A stretch of 20,354 nucleotides of DNA from Minisyncoccota bacterium (lineage in GTDB: Bacteria > Patescibacteriota > Minisyncoccia > UBA6257 > HR35), in contig CALIVE010000002.1 in NCBI GenBank assembly GCA_938048445.1, positions 1-20,354 on the forward strand, in the 5' to 3' direction. Of the stretch, positions 7,564 to 15,298 are shown in pieces. A program made the translations under genes and the position numbers. Each line of letters begins with the position of its first letter. Position 1 is the first letter of the stretch. Below the pieces are notes generated by a model. That model saw nothing but the letters and a program-made list of their open reading frames with translations, made no database searches and was not told the DNA's origin.

Positions 7564-7918
7564 CTTTACCACCAGCTGCTTCTATCTTTTCTTTTATTTT
7601 CTGAGCTTCTTGCTGAGGAACATTTTCTTTAATCAATTTCGGAACATTATCAACTATATCCTTAGCCTCTTTTAGACCAAGATTAGGCAAGATTTCTCTT
7701 AAAGCTTTAATGACTTGAATCTTATTTTCTCCTGCATCAACAAGCTCAACATTAACAGTTTGAGACGCTTCTTCTTGCTTTGTCGTTTCAGGAGCAACAA
7801 TTTGGGTAGGTATACTCACTGGCCCAAATTTTTCTTCTAAGGCTTTTATCAATTCATTCAATTCCAAGATTGTTAGATTTTCTATCTCCTCAACTATTTT
7901 TTTGATTTTCTCTTCCAT
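7550..7918 (-). CDS. rplL: 50S ribosomal protein L7/L12
   Basis: Ribosome stalk protein that recruits and activates translational GTPases. In 122 residues the N-terminal dimerisation helices (MEEKIKKIVEEIENLTILEL) are followed by an Ala/Thr/Gln hinge (about 35-58) and the conserved C-terminal domain (VIKALREI, LGLKEAKDIVDNVP, KIEAAGGKVAFK). Length is close to the usual 120-125. The start overlaps the rplJ stop by 1 nt (TAATG), typical of coupled rplJL translation, which yields several L12 copies per L10. Confidence 0.97.
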   Translation of the reverse strand: MEEKIKKIVEEIENLTILELNELIKALEEKFGPVSIPTQIVAPETTKQEEASQTVNVELVDAGENKIQVIKALREILPNLGLKEAKDIVDNVPKLIKENVPQQEAQKIKEKIEAAGGKVAFK

Positions 7919-8430
7919 TATTTTCTAAGATTACTTGCGACCATTATAATTTTGTTTATCGGTGATTTCAAAAGAAACATAAACTGATGGGGTTTGGATC
8001 GAAAAATTGAAATAAGTTTGGCCCTAAGAATCTCCAAGGGTGGAAGCTTACCAATTTCTAAAATTTCATTCTTTTCTAAAACTTTGTTATTTAAAATTCC
8101 CTTAATGATTTCGAGCTTAATATTTTCAGAAATCTGAACTAAATTTTTTAAAAGACCAATCTCCTGTTCTTTATTAAAATCGAAAATTATTCCAAAAGGT
8201 TTTTTAAATTCTTCACTTTCTAAATCAAGAGGTAAATTTTTAATACTTTTTTTAATCAATGTTTTCTTGAAAACCTTAAGTAAACCATTAGCTTCTTTGA
8301 TCTTATCTTTCAAAATTTTTTGGGATTCAGCAGGAATGTTTAATAAGCTAACGAAAATCAATTTTGATGATTTATTAAAAAGCTCAAAAATTTCTTGGAT
8401 TATTTTTTGTTTTTCGAGTTTTGTTTTCAT
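7918..8430 (-). CDS. rplJ: 50S ribosomal protein L10
   Basis: Anchors L7/L12 dimers to 23S rRNA and usually represses its own mRNA. The 170 residues show the L10 pattern: N-terminal helix, SKLIFVSLLNIPAESQKILKDKI, then LKVFKKTLIKKSIKN (rRNA-binding), a middle alpha/beta region, GKLPPLEILRAKLIS, and a C-terminal helix for L12 (HQFMFLLKSPINKIIMVASNL). It is first in the rplJL pair behind a consensus promoter and an L10-type leader. The start codon directly follows the closing stem of that leader, with no Shine-Dalgarno. Confidence 0.93.
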   Translation of the reverse strand: MKTKLEKQKIIQEIFELFNKSSKLIFVSLLNIPAESQKILKDKIKEANGLLKVFKKTLIKKSIKNLPLDLESEEFKKPFGIIFDFNKEQEIGLLKNLVQISENIKLEIIKGILNNKVLEKNEILEIGKLPPLEILRAKLISIFRSKPHQFMFLLKSPINKIIMVASNLRK

Positions 8431-8490
8431 AACAATCTCATGAGGCCTTACGGCTACTTGCCTACCTCATTTCTTAGATTGTTAAAATTA
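8431..8490 (-). promoter_or_regulatory. L10-type autoregulatory mRNA leader
   Basis: On the minus strand an 8-bp closing stem (AACAATCT at 8476-8483 with AGATTGTT at 8431-8438) encloses a second stem (ATGAGG with CCTCAT) and an inner GGC/GCC element around GGCAAGTAGCC. This nested, asymmetric layout just before rplJ fits the ribosomal-protein L10 leader, in which L10 or the L10-L12 complex binds its own mRNA. The 3' strand of the closing stem ends on the base before the ATG. Confidence 0.75.
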
Positions 8491-8506
8491 ATTTTAAATT
8501 TTTAAA

Positions 8507-8535
8507 ATTATAGATATTTTTCAAGCAAAAGTCAA
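8507..8535 (-). promoter_or_regulatory. Consensus promoter of rplJ-rplL
   Basis: TTGACT (8530-8535) and TATAAT (8507-8512) on the minus strand with exactly 17 bp between them. The -35 box overlaps the xer stop codon. The predicted start near 8500 gives a 70-nt leader containing the L10-type structure. This is the best sigma-70 match in the window, as expected for a ribosomal-protein operon. Confidence 0.8.
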
Positions 8536-9437
8536 TACCTCCGTCTTTTTTCAAAATATTTTTTATACATTTCTTTAAGTTCAGGTTTAGCAATATGGGT
8601 GTAAATTTGAGTTGTTGAAATATTTTTATGTCCTAAAAGCTCCTGAACAAACCTAATATTAGCTCCCTCAGCAATTAAAATTGTTGCTAACTGATGTCTT
8701 AAGGTATGAGGATGGATATTTTTTATGATTCCTGCTTTTTTGGCATAATATTTTACTATTTTCTGAACTGCTCTAGGTGTAATTCTTTTAGGAGGTAAGT
8801 TTTTAGCTAAAGATATAAAAAGAGCTGGATTGTTATCTTTTCTTAAAGCAAGGTAATTCAAAATTGCCTTTTTAGTTCTTTCTGCTAAAAAAACAGTCCT
8901 TACCTTACCTCCTTTGCCCCTAACTACTATTTCACCTTTTTCAAAATCAATATCTCGATTTAGACTACATAGTTCTGAGATTCTTAATCCTGTAGTAAAC
9001 AATGTTTCTAAAATTGCTAAATCACGCAAACTTTTAAGAGAATTGCCCTGAGGAGCATTTAAAAGATTTTCCAATTCTTCTTCATTCAAAATTTTTATTT
9101 CTCTTTCTGGCAATTTTGGCAATTCAATCAAAGAAGGGTCTATTATTTTTATTCCTTTATTTTTTAAAAATTTAAAAAAGGTTCTTAGAACTATAAGGTA
9201 ATGGGCTTGGGTAGTTTTGTTAATTTTTTTATCAGCTAAAAAGATTCTAAATTTCCAAATTACTTCTTTATCAATTTTTGATGGATTTTGCCATTTAAAC
9301 CAATTAAAAAAATTTTCCAAACGGCTTTGATAAATTTTTAAAGTACTTTCGGATCTATTTTTTACGATTTCTAAATATTTTAAAAATTCAAAAATCAAAT
9401 TCTTAATTAGTTTTTTACTATCTTGTTTTTTATCCAT
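8532..9437 (-). CDS. xer: Xer-type tyrosine recombinase
   Basis: Resolves chromosome dimers at dif, normally with FtsK. The 301 residues match XerC/XerD length and order: an N-terminal SAM-like DNA-binding domain (about 10-95) and a catalytic domain with the complete pentad R152 (TTGLRISEL), K175 (RGKGGK), H244 and R247 (HTLRHQLAT), H270 (LLGHKNISTTQIYTHI) and nucleophile Y279. Nothing phage- or integron-like surrounds it (no tRNA-end attachment site or direct repeat was seen), and ftsK is in the same window, so a housekeeping role is favoured; it may be the sole Xer, as in XerH/XerA systems. On the minus strand TATAAT (9442-9447) lies 4 nt before the ATG. It diverges from rpsO. Confidence 0.9.
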   Translation of the reverse strand: MDKKQDSKKLIKNLIFEFLKYLEIVKNRSESTLKIYQSRLENFFNWFKWQNPSKIDKEVIWKFRIFLADKKINKTTQAHYLIVLRTFFKFLKNKGIKIIDPSLIELPKLPEREIKILNEEELENLLNAPQGNSLKSLRDLAILETLFTTGLRISELCSLNRDIDFEKGEIVVRGKGGKVRTVFLAERTKKAILNYLALRKDNNPALFISLAKNLPPKRITPRAVQKIVKYYAKKAGIIKNIHPHTLRHQLATILIAEGANIRFVQELLGHKNISTTQIYTHIAKPELKEMYKKYFEKRRRY

Positions 9438-9457
9438 TAGTATTATAAAATTATTAT
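9438..9457. promoter_or_regulatory. Divergent xer/rpsO promoter region (20 bp)
   Basis: The whole gap between the two ATGs is 20 bp. It holds TATAAT on the minus strand (9442-9447, 4 nt before xer) and TATAAA on the plus strand (9444-9449, 8 nt before rpsO). The two -10 boxes overlap, so initiation in one direction should exclude the other. Any -35 boxes must lie inside the opposite genes; none is strong. Confidence 0.45.
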
Positions 9458-9715
9458 ATGGCGAAAACTAAAATCGAAGAAATTATAAAAAAATTTGGTA
9501 AGCATGAAAAAGACACAGGATCTCCGGAAGTACAAATTGCACTTTTAACGGAAGAAATTTTAAATTTAACTAAACATTTACAAAAAAATCCTAAGGATTA
9601 TAACTCAAAAAGAGGATTGGTTCTAAAAATTGCTCATCGAAGAAAACTTCTTAAATATCTAGAGCGAAAATCTTTTAAGAGATACCAAGAAATAAAAAAG
9701 ATACTAAAGATATGA
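9458..9715 (+). CDS. rpsO: 30S ribosomal protein S15
   Basis: Binds the central domain of 16S rRNA early in 30S assembly. The 85 residues (88-89 usual) carry the hallmark segments [38 protein letters not shown] and [12 protein letters not shown]. There is no leader for classical S15 autoregulation: the ATG lies 20 nt from xer and 8 nt after a -10-like box. Its stop overlaps the next start by ATGA, so the NYN-domain gene should be translated by ribosomes leaving rpsO. Confidence 0.97.
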   Translation: MAKTKIEEIIKKFGKHEKDTGSPEVQIALLTEEILNLTKHLQKNPKDYNSKRGLVLKIAHRRKLLKYLERKSFKRYQEIKKILKI

Positions 9716-10221
9716 ATCCTCTGGCTTATCCTAGTCAAAGAGTTGGAGTTTTTATTGATACACAAAATATTTATCTTTCCGCTAAAAATTTTTATAATAA
9801 GAATGTTGATTTTGGAAACTTAATAAAACTTTTAAACCAAGGAAGAAATTTAATCAGAGCTATTGCTTATGTAATAAAATCTGATTTGAGTCCTAAAGAA
9901 ATTGCTTTTTTTGAAGCTTTGGTATCTAAGGGTATTGAATTAAGAATCAAGGATATTATTTATTTACCTGATGGAACAAAAAAAGCGGATTGGGACATAG
10001 GAATAACTATTGATGCCGTAAGGTTTTCAAAATTTTTAGATGTGGTTATTTTGGTTACAGGAGACGGAGATTTTATTCCTTTAGTTGAGTATTTAAAAAA
10101 TCAAGGAAATATAGTTGAGGTTGCTGGTTTTGGAAGAAATACTTCTTCAAAATTAAAAGAGTTAGCTGATGTTTTCTATGATTTAGATGAATTAAAAGAG
10201 TATATTTTAATACCAAAATAA
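9712..10221 (+). CDS. NYN/LabA-like PIN-fold ribonuclease (predicted)
   Basis: 169 residues covering a single NYN domain (DUF88/LabA group, PIN-like fold). Acidic residues expected at the metal site are present: D16 with N19 ([10 protein letters not shown]), D93/D95/D101 ([12 protein letters not shown]) and D118/D120 ([14 protein letters not shown]). The closing strand [10 protein letters not shown] and the helix [17 protein letters not shown] also fit. NYN proteins are predicted, and in some cases shown, to cleave RNA; the substrate here is unknown. It sits between rpsO and pnp, coupled to both (ATGA with rpsO, TAATG with pnp). Those two genes are usually adjacent in bacteria, so the context suggests a role in RNA processing or decay alongside PNPase. 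No membrane or extra domains. Confidence 0.85.
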   Translation: MNPLAYPSQRVGVFIDTQNIYLSAKNFYNKNVDFGNLIKLLNQGRNLIRAIAYVIKSDLSPKEIAFFEALVSKGIELRIKDIIYLPDGTKKADWDIGITIDAVRFSKFLDVVILVTGDGDFIPLVEYLKNQGNIVEVAGFGRNTSSKLKELADVFYDLDELKEYILIPK

Positions 10222-12293
10222 TGAAAAAGACTTATAAATATTTTCTAAAAGAAAAAGAAGGGTTAGTAATAGAATTTGAAATTAATGATTGGGCTCAGAA
10301 AGCAAATGTTTCTTTAATTACAAGATGCCGAGACACAGTTGTTTTAACAACAGCTGTAGTTGGTGAGCGAAAGGAAAATCCTGAAATGGTAAATTTAACT
10401 ATAGATTATGAAGAGAAATTTTATGCTGCTGGTAAAATTTACGGAAGTCGGTTTATAAGAAGAGAAGGCAGACCATCAGAAACTGCTATTTTGAACGCTA
10501 GGCTTATTGATAGATCAATCAGACCAGCTATAAAAAATTTCCCCTTTGAAATTCAAATAACTAATACTGTTCTTTCCTTAGATCCTGAAATTGATCCTGA
10601 TGCTTTAGCCTTTTTAGGCTCCTCCTTGGCTTTTGGTCTTTTGGGTTATGAATGGTCTGGACCTGTAGGGATTGTTAAAATATCCAAAATTAATGATGAA
10701 TTTGTTCTCTTCCCTTATGAATCAGAAAAGCCCTTTATGGAATTTAATATGACTATCGGAGGAACTAAAAATCTCATTAATATGATTGAACTTGATGGCA
10801 AAGAAGCTAAAGAAGAAGATATTATAAAAGCTTGTGAAATCTCCTTGGAAGAATTGAATAGAATAAATTCATTTTTGGAAAGTATTATTAAAGATAATGT
10901 TAAAGAATTAATAAAATTTGAAGAAGAGAATTTTCTATTGGAGGGAGAAGAATTTCTTCAAAAATATAATTTAGATATTGAAGAGCTATTATTTTCTAAA
11001 AAAGAGGGTAATAATCTTGATGTTATTTTTGAATTCATTAATGATTTAGAAGAGGAAAGGAGAAATAAAGTGTTAAAAGGAGTTTTTGAAATTATCCGAA
11101 AAGTCTTTGTCAATAAAATAATTAATGAAAAGATAAGACCTGATGGAAGAAAACTTGATGAAATCAGACCAATTTCCTTAGAGATAAATCTTCTTCCCCG
11201 TGTTCATGGTTCAGCGTTATTTAAAAGAGGCTTAACTCATACCCTTTCAACAGTAACTTTAGCTCCCTTAGGTGAAGAATTATGGATAAGGGAAATAGAA
11301 TTTGAAGGATTTAAAAGATTTATGCATCACTATAACTTTCCTCCTTATTCTGTTGGAGAAATTGGACATTTTAAAGGACCTTCGAGAAGAGAAATAGGTC
11401 ATGGAAATTTAGTTGAAAAAAGCTTAAGAAACCTTATCCCTCCCGAAGAAGAGTTCCCCTATACAATAAGAATTGTTTCTGATGTTTTATCATCTAATGG
11501 CTCAACTTCAATGGCAAGTGTTTGCTCCTCTTCATTAGCATTATTTGATGCTGGAGTACCAATTAAAAAACATGTAGCTGGAATAAGTATTGGTTTAGCT
11601 TTCAAAGATTATGAAAATTATGAGCTTTTAACAGATATCCAAGGACCAGAAGATTTTTGGGGAGGAATGGATTTCAAGATAGCAGGAACTGATAAAGGAA
11701 TTACTGCTATTCAGCTTGATGTCAAAATTGATGGGCTTAATTTAGAAATAATTCAAGAAACTCTTGAAAGAGCTAAAAAGGCTAGAAATTATATTTTAGA
11801 GGAGATGAAAAAAACAATTGAAAAACCAAGGTCTTATTTGAAAGAATGGGTACCTAAGGTAGGTATTACTAAGATAGACAAAGAAAAAATTGGCCTACTT
11901 ATAGGACCAGGAGGTAAAAATATTAATGAGATAATAGGGCTTACGAATTCAAAAATTGATATAAGACCTGATGGGAGTATAATAATTTCAACAGATACTG
12001 AAGAAAATTTAAAAACAGCAATTAAATTAATCAAAGCTACCACAAATACTTATGAAGAAGGAGAACTTGTTGAAGGAACAGTAATAAAAATTTTGCCATT
12101 TGGAGCAATTTTAGACTTAGGAATGGAACGAACAGGTCTTTTGCATATTTCTGAAATTGATAACCGAAGGATTGAAGATATCAACAAAGAACTTAAGTTA
12201 GGCCAAAATTTATTAGTGAAAATTAAAAAAATATCAGAGGATGGGAAAATATATCTTTCTTTAAAAGATGCCCGAGGATCAAATAAAGTTTAA
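10221..12293 (+). CDS. pnp: Polyribonucleotide nucleotidyltransferase (PNPase)
   Basis: 3'-5' phosphorolytic exoribonuclease. The 690 residues have the full domain set: RNase PH-like 1 (about 1-215), the helical linker, catalytic RNase PH-like 2 (about 310-535), KH (about 555-610, GPGGKNINEI) and S1 (about 613-685, LVEGTVIKILPFGAILDLG). FPPYSVGEIGHF and KGPSRREIGHG match the phosphate/RNA-binding loops. Residues equivalent to E. coli D486, D492 and K494 are kept (D478, D484, K486 in GPEDFWGGMDFK), although two nearby acidic residues are Pro and Gly. Loop SVCSSSLALFDAG has Ser in place of the usual Gly-rich VCGGS/VCGAS. The ATG overlaps the NYN stop by 1 nt, and the 3' end overlaps the next gene by 26 nt. 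Confidence 0.97.
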   Translation: MKKTYKYFLKEKEGLVIEFEINDWAQKANVSLITRCRDTVVLTTAVVGERKENPEMVNLTIDYEEKFYAAGKIYGSRFIRREGRPSETAILNARLIDRSIRPAIKNFPFEIQITNTVLSLDPEIDPDALAFLGSSLAFGLLGYEWSGPVGIVKISKINDEFVLFPYESEKPFMEFNMTIGGTKNLINMIELDGKEAKEEDIIKACEISLEELNRINSFLESIIKDNVKELIKFEEENFLLEGEEFLQKYNLDIEELLFSKKEGNNLDVIFEFINDLEEERRNKVLKGVFEIIRKVFVNKIINEKIRPDGRKLDEIRPISLEINLLPRVHGSALFKRGLTHTLSTVTLAPLGEELWIREIEFEGFKRFMHHYNFPPYSVGEIGHFKGPSRREIGHGNLVEKSLRNLIPPEEEFPYTIRIVSDVLSSNGSTSMASVCSSSLALFDAGVPIKKHVAGISIGLAFKDYENYELLTDIQGPEDFWGGMDFKIAGTDKGITAIQLDVKIDGLNLEIIQETLERAKKARNYILEEMKKTIEKPRSYLKEWVPKVGITKIDKEKIGLLIGPGGKNINEIIGLTNSKIDIRPDGSIIISTDTEENLKTAIKLIKATTNTYEEGELVEGTVIKILPFGAILDLGMERTGLLHISEIDNRRIEDINKELKLGQNLLVKIKKISEDGKIYLSLKDARGSNKV

Positions 12294-13458
12294 AGTTATC
12301 ACCGGCAAAGGCGAGGAAAAAGAAATTCAACCAGAAACAAAAAAAGAATTTAAAATACCCTTAAAATTACTTACTAAAAAACCTGAAGCAGAAAAAGAAA
12401 GTAAGAGAAAAGAATTAAAAACAAAAAAAACATTTAAATTTAGCAAAAGACATATTAAATTTTTAGTGGGATTTATATTAATTGGCGGATTTTCCTTAGG
12501 AAGTTATTTAGTTTTAAAAAATTGGAATTCAATTTCTAAAAATTTTTCATTATTTTCTTCCGAGCCCAAAGAAAAAAAGGAAAGTCCCCATCAACCTACT
12601 TCAAGTGAAGCTTTAAAACTTTTACTTGAAAAATTAAAAAGCACCCCAACAAAAGAAACCCTTCAAGAAAACCTTGCTACTTTAACAACTCCGACACCTA
12701 TTTTTACACCAACTACTTCAACAATTACGCCTCCTCAAACTAACATAATTGAAACTACTACTATAACCTTTGCTTCACCGACTATTTCTACAACTTCGAC
12801 AGAAAATCAAATAGAAAAAATTGAACCACCTTCTCCTAAATCTGAAGAGATTAAAGAAATTAAAGTGGAAGAGATTCCTCTTCAAAAAACAAAAGATGTC
12901 ATCTTGTCTACAAATTTAAATTTAATAAATATTGAATTAGAGGAATTAAATGAAAATGGTTTTAAAAAAGCTTGGCTCAATGCTTTGAAGATTCAAAAAG
13001 AAGCCGGCAGTATTTATGAAATCAATTTTTTGTATAACAACTCAAAAATTTTAAGCGAACTTGTAAGAAATTATTTTATCAAGCCTTCATTTATTGAAGA
13101 AAAGCACAGCGATGAATTTAAAAAATTACTTGTTGATTATAAAATTGTATTTTATTATACTCACACAAGAAAGTATCCTCTTTTAATTTTCAAAGTCAAT
13201 AATGATAGCTTTGCTATAACTTTTATGAGACTTTGGGATAAAGAAAGTTTATTAAAAGATATGTATAATATATATCTGGGATTACCAAAGGGCCGTTTGA
13301 TTCGAAATTTTACAATTACTGAAGAGTATTCAAAAGTTAAATATAAAATTGCTTATTATGATAATGATTATAAATTAATATGGACAATTTATAATAATTA
13401 TTTAATAATCTCAACAAGCTTAAATGCTTTTAAATATATTATTAATCTTTTAAAATAA
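12268..13458 (+). CDS. Single-pass membrane protein with Thr/Pro-rich linker, unknown function
   Basis: 396 residues. A Lys/Glu-rich cytoplasmic N-terminus (1-60) is followed by one membrane helix (about 63-83), a Ser/Thr/Pro-rich low-complexity linker (about 105-195) and a C-terminal folded region (about 208-396) with alternating helices and aromatic strands (YEINFLYNNS, YKIVFYYTHTRKYPLLIFKV). I do not recognise the C-terminal domain. The linker suggests an extracytoplasmic domain held away from the membrane. The ATG lies inside pnp (26-nt overlap), and no other in-frame ATG occurs before the C-terminal region. The stop is 1 nt before the DksA-like gene, so all three are probably on one transcript. 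Confidence 0.75.
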   Translation: MPEDQIKFKVITGKGEEKEIQPETKKEFKIPLKLLTKKPEAEKESKRKELKTKKTFKFSKRHIKFLVGFILIGGFSLGSYLVLKNWNSISKNFSLFSSEPKEKKESPHQPTSSEALKLLLEKLKSTPTKETLQENLATLTTPTPIFTPTTSTITPPQTNIIETTTITFASPTISTTSTENQIEKIEPPSPKSEEIKEIKVEEIPLQKTKDVILSTNLNLINIELEELNENGFKKAWLNALKIQKEAGSIYEINFLYNNSKILSELVRNYFIKPSFIEEKHSDEFKKLLVDYKIVFYYTHTRKYPLLIFKVNNDSFAITFMRLWDKESLLKDMYNIYLGLPKGRLIRNFTITEEYSKVKYKIAYYDNDYKLIWTIYNNYLIISTSLNAFKYIINLLK

Positions 13459-13459
13459 G

Positions 13460-13789
13460 ATGGACTTAGAAGAGATAAAAAAATTTTTGATAAAAGAAAA
13501 AGAAGAGACAGAAAAATTTTTAAAAGAAATAGATGAAGAAATTGAAAAATTAAAAACAAGTGATGAGTTTGAGGCTTCTGATATTTCTGAACAATTTGAA
13601 GAAAAGCAAGAATTTCACATTAAAAAAGATATTTTATTGGAAAAACTCAAAAATATTGATAAGGCTTTAAAGAAAATAGAGGAAGGAAGTTATGGAATTT
13701 GTTCTATTTGTAAAAAAGAAATTCCAATTGAAAGATTAGAGATAAATCCTCTTACTGAAACCTGTGTTAAATGTTCTCAAAAAGAATAG
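13460..13789 (+). CDS. DksA/TraR-family C4 zinc-finger protein
   Basis: 109 residues: a long N-terminal coiled-coil hairpin (about 1-75, rich in Glu and Lys), then the DksA/TraR zinc finger GSYGICSICKKEIPIERLEI with C81, C84, C102 and C105 (CxxC-x17-CxxC). DksA proteins enter the RNA polymerase secondary channel and tune initiation, often with ppGpp. It is shorter than E. coli DksA (151) and like the short TraR/YteA-type members. The coiled-coil tip has ASDISEQFEEKQE instead of the DxxDxA of true DksA, so which effect it has on polymerase is uncertain. It begins 1 nt after the membrane-protein stop and overlaps the convergent gene by 13 nt. Confidence 0.85.
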   Translation: MDLEEIKKFLIKEKEETEKFLKEIDEEIEKLKTSDEFEASDISEQFEEKQEFHIKKDILLEKLKNIDKALKKIEEGSYGICSICKKEIPIERLEINPLTETCVKCSQKE

Positions 13790-14205
13790 TAAATAAATAT
13801 CTGATCAATTCGCGGAACAGTATCTTCTAAACACTTTTTTAACTCTATTTTATATCTAAGGCATTGAATATTTTCCAATAAATAATTACTTTCATTGTTT
13901 CCATTTGTATAAATCCTTCCTGGATTAGCGTAAAAACTTATTGTTTGTATTGGTGTTTCAGCAGTAGATGTTTGAAAGCCCTGCAAAGTAACCTTTATTG
14001 GAGGATTACCTTCCAAAATTCCTTTCCAAATAAATTTGGTAATCTTAGCTTTTGACTTAAAACAAAATTTAGGAGATTCTAAAAAACCAGTAGCTAATTC
14101 TTCATAGCAAAAATCTTCTTGAGATCTTGCTAAATTCAAAAATAAAATACTACTTAGAAAAATAACTAAAAATATTTTTAATTTTATCCCATAAAGTCTC
14201 TTCAT
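13777..14205 (-). CDS. Secreted Cys-containing protein overlapping ftsA
   Basis: 142 residues with a clear signal peptide: MKRLYGIKLK, hydrophobic core (about 11-25), and a likely cut near ARSQ-ED (29-30). The mature part has four Cys (33, 48, 115, 125) that could form two disulfides, and a beta-rich sequence (ITKFIWKGILEGNPPIKVTL, LRYKIELKK, TVPRIDQIFIYYSF). The W-x-G, RYK-x-x-L and PRxDxIxIxY spacing resembles beta-sandwich domains I associate with patescibacterial surface and pseudopilin proteins, but I cannot name a family. The ATG is 56 nt inside ftsA; a shorter start would lose the signal peptide, so this start is preferred. The 3' end overlaps the DksA-like gene by 13 nt. Confidence 0.7.
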   Translation of the reverse strand: MKRLYGIKLKIFLVIFLSSILFLNLARSQEDFCYEELATGFLESPKFCFKSKAKITKFIWKGILEGNPPIKVTLQGFQTSTAETPIQTISFYANPGRIYTNGNNESNYLLENIQCLRYKIELKKCLEDTVPRIDQIFIYYSF

Positions 14206-15298
14206 GGGCTTCTGACCTTAATAATAAAGCGGAACCAGCTGAAGCAGAAAATTTCATTAAATCATTGAAGGAATCAAAAATATTAAATTCGTCTTTTGGA
14301 TATTTAATTTGCATTTCAAAATAATTTTTTAAAAAATTACCTAAATTATTTGATGCCAAAAATATTCCAAAAACTGTCAAGCCTCCTGGTAATTTATATT
14401 GTTTTTTAAGATCTTTGATTGTCTCCTTAAGATGCAGTTTATCAAAATATTCTTTAAGGTTTTTTTGCAGAAAATTAATTATTTTCGTATTTTTAACTTT
14501 TTTCTTAGACAAATTACTCAAATTTCCTATTAAGATTTCCTTTTTAATTTCTTCAAGTTCCTCAATGTCAACTTTTAAATAGAGAGCTAAATCTTCAAAT
14601 AGATATTTTGAGCCCCAATCAAAAACTTTAAAATAAATCAATTTCCCTTCATAATAAACCCCTAAGGAGGAAACAGAATCACCGACTTCGAAAACTAAAC
14701 TACCTATTTCTTTATCTTTTTTTGATAGGAAAAATTTTGCTGAAGAATAAAGGGTTGGTAAAATTTGTTTCACATCAATACCTAATTTTTTAAAAATCTC
14801 CCTTATTTTATTAAGAATAGAACTATGGCAAGAAATAAAAAAAACATCAGCATCTAATCTTTTACCACTAAAACCAATAGGATCTCTTACTTCTTGGGTA
14901 CCATCAATAATAAATCTTAACGGTTCTATCAAAACAACTTCTTGATTAGATAGCAGTAAAAAATTTTTTGCAGTTTTAATTGCTTTTTCCATATCAAATT
15001 TCGTGACATTGTTTTCAAAAATTGTGTGCCCTTTTTGAAAATGGGTTTGAAAATTAGGAAGGTTTAAGGTTAAATTAATAGTTTCAATTTTTCTTAAAGA
15101 AAATGTTTCTAAGATATTAGAGAAAAGATTTTCTAAAACACTTATAAGTTGCTCAGTTTCAATAATTTCGCTTTTATAAAAAAAATTATTCTTTGTTGAA
15201 GTATTATAAATTGTTAAATCACCATTAGGAGATTCTTCTAAAACGCTCAATTTTATCTCACTATGACCTAAATCGAGGCCAATATAAAAATTTCTCAT
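14150..15298 (-). CDS. ftsA: Cell division protein FtsA
   Basis: Actin-like protein that tethers FtsZ to the membrane and recruits the divisome. The 382 residues show phosphate-1 motif YIGLDLGHSEIKLSV (5-19), the FtsA-specific 1C region (INLTLNLP, then DMEKAIKTAKNFLLL), the signature EPLRFIIDGTQEVRDPIGFSG followed by KRLDADVFFI, and a phosphate-2 strand LVFEVGDSVSSLGVYYEG (about 199-216) that is diverged from the usual DIGGGT. The C-terminus LWDKIKNIFSYFSK is an amphipathic helix like the FtsA membrane-targeting sequence. PilM was considered, but the 1C signature and the C-terminal helix favour FtsA. ftsZ, its usual neighbour, is not next to it. The start overlaps rpsU by ATGA. Confidence 0.85.
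   Translation of the reverse strand: MRNFYIGLDLGHSEIKLSVLEESPNGDLTIYNTSTKNNFFYKSEIIETEQLISVLENLFSNILETFSLRKIETINLTLNLPNFQTHFQKGHTIFENNVTKFDMEKAIKTAKNFLLLSNQEVVLIEPLRFIIDGTQEVRDPIGFSGKRLDADVFFISCHSSILNKIREIFKKLGIDVKQILPTLYSSAKFFLSKKDKEIGSLVFEVGDSVSSLGVYYEGKLIYFKVFDWGSKYLFEDLALYLKVDIEELEEIKKEILIGNLSNLSKKKVKNTKIINFLQKNLKEYFDKLHLKETIKDLKKQYKLPGGLTVFGIFLASNNLGNFLKNYFEMQIKYPKDEFNIFDSFNDLMKFSASAGSALLLRSEAHEETLWDKIKNIFSYFSK

Noticed and set aside
8532..9437. Tyrosine recombinase as the integrase of a mobile element
   Set aside because: No attachment repeats, cargo, or composition change nearby; it is flanked by ribosomal genes and fits housekeeping Xer with ftsK in the same window.
11834..12043. Minus-strand open frame of 69 codons
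   Set aside because: Antisense shadow of the PNPase KH-domain region; hydrophobic only because the opposite strand is AT-rich.
14150..15298. PilM pilus-assembly ATPase
   Set aside because: The VDG...RDPIGFSGKRLDADV-type signature, 1C region and C-terminal amphipathic helix fit FtsA; no pilN, pilO or pilQ neighbour is present.
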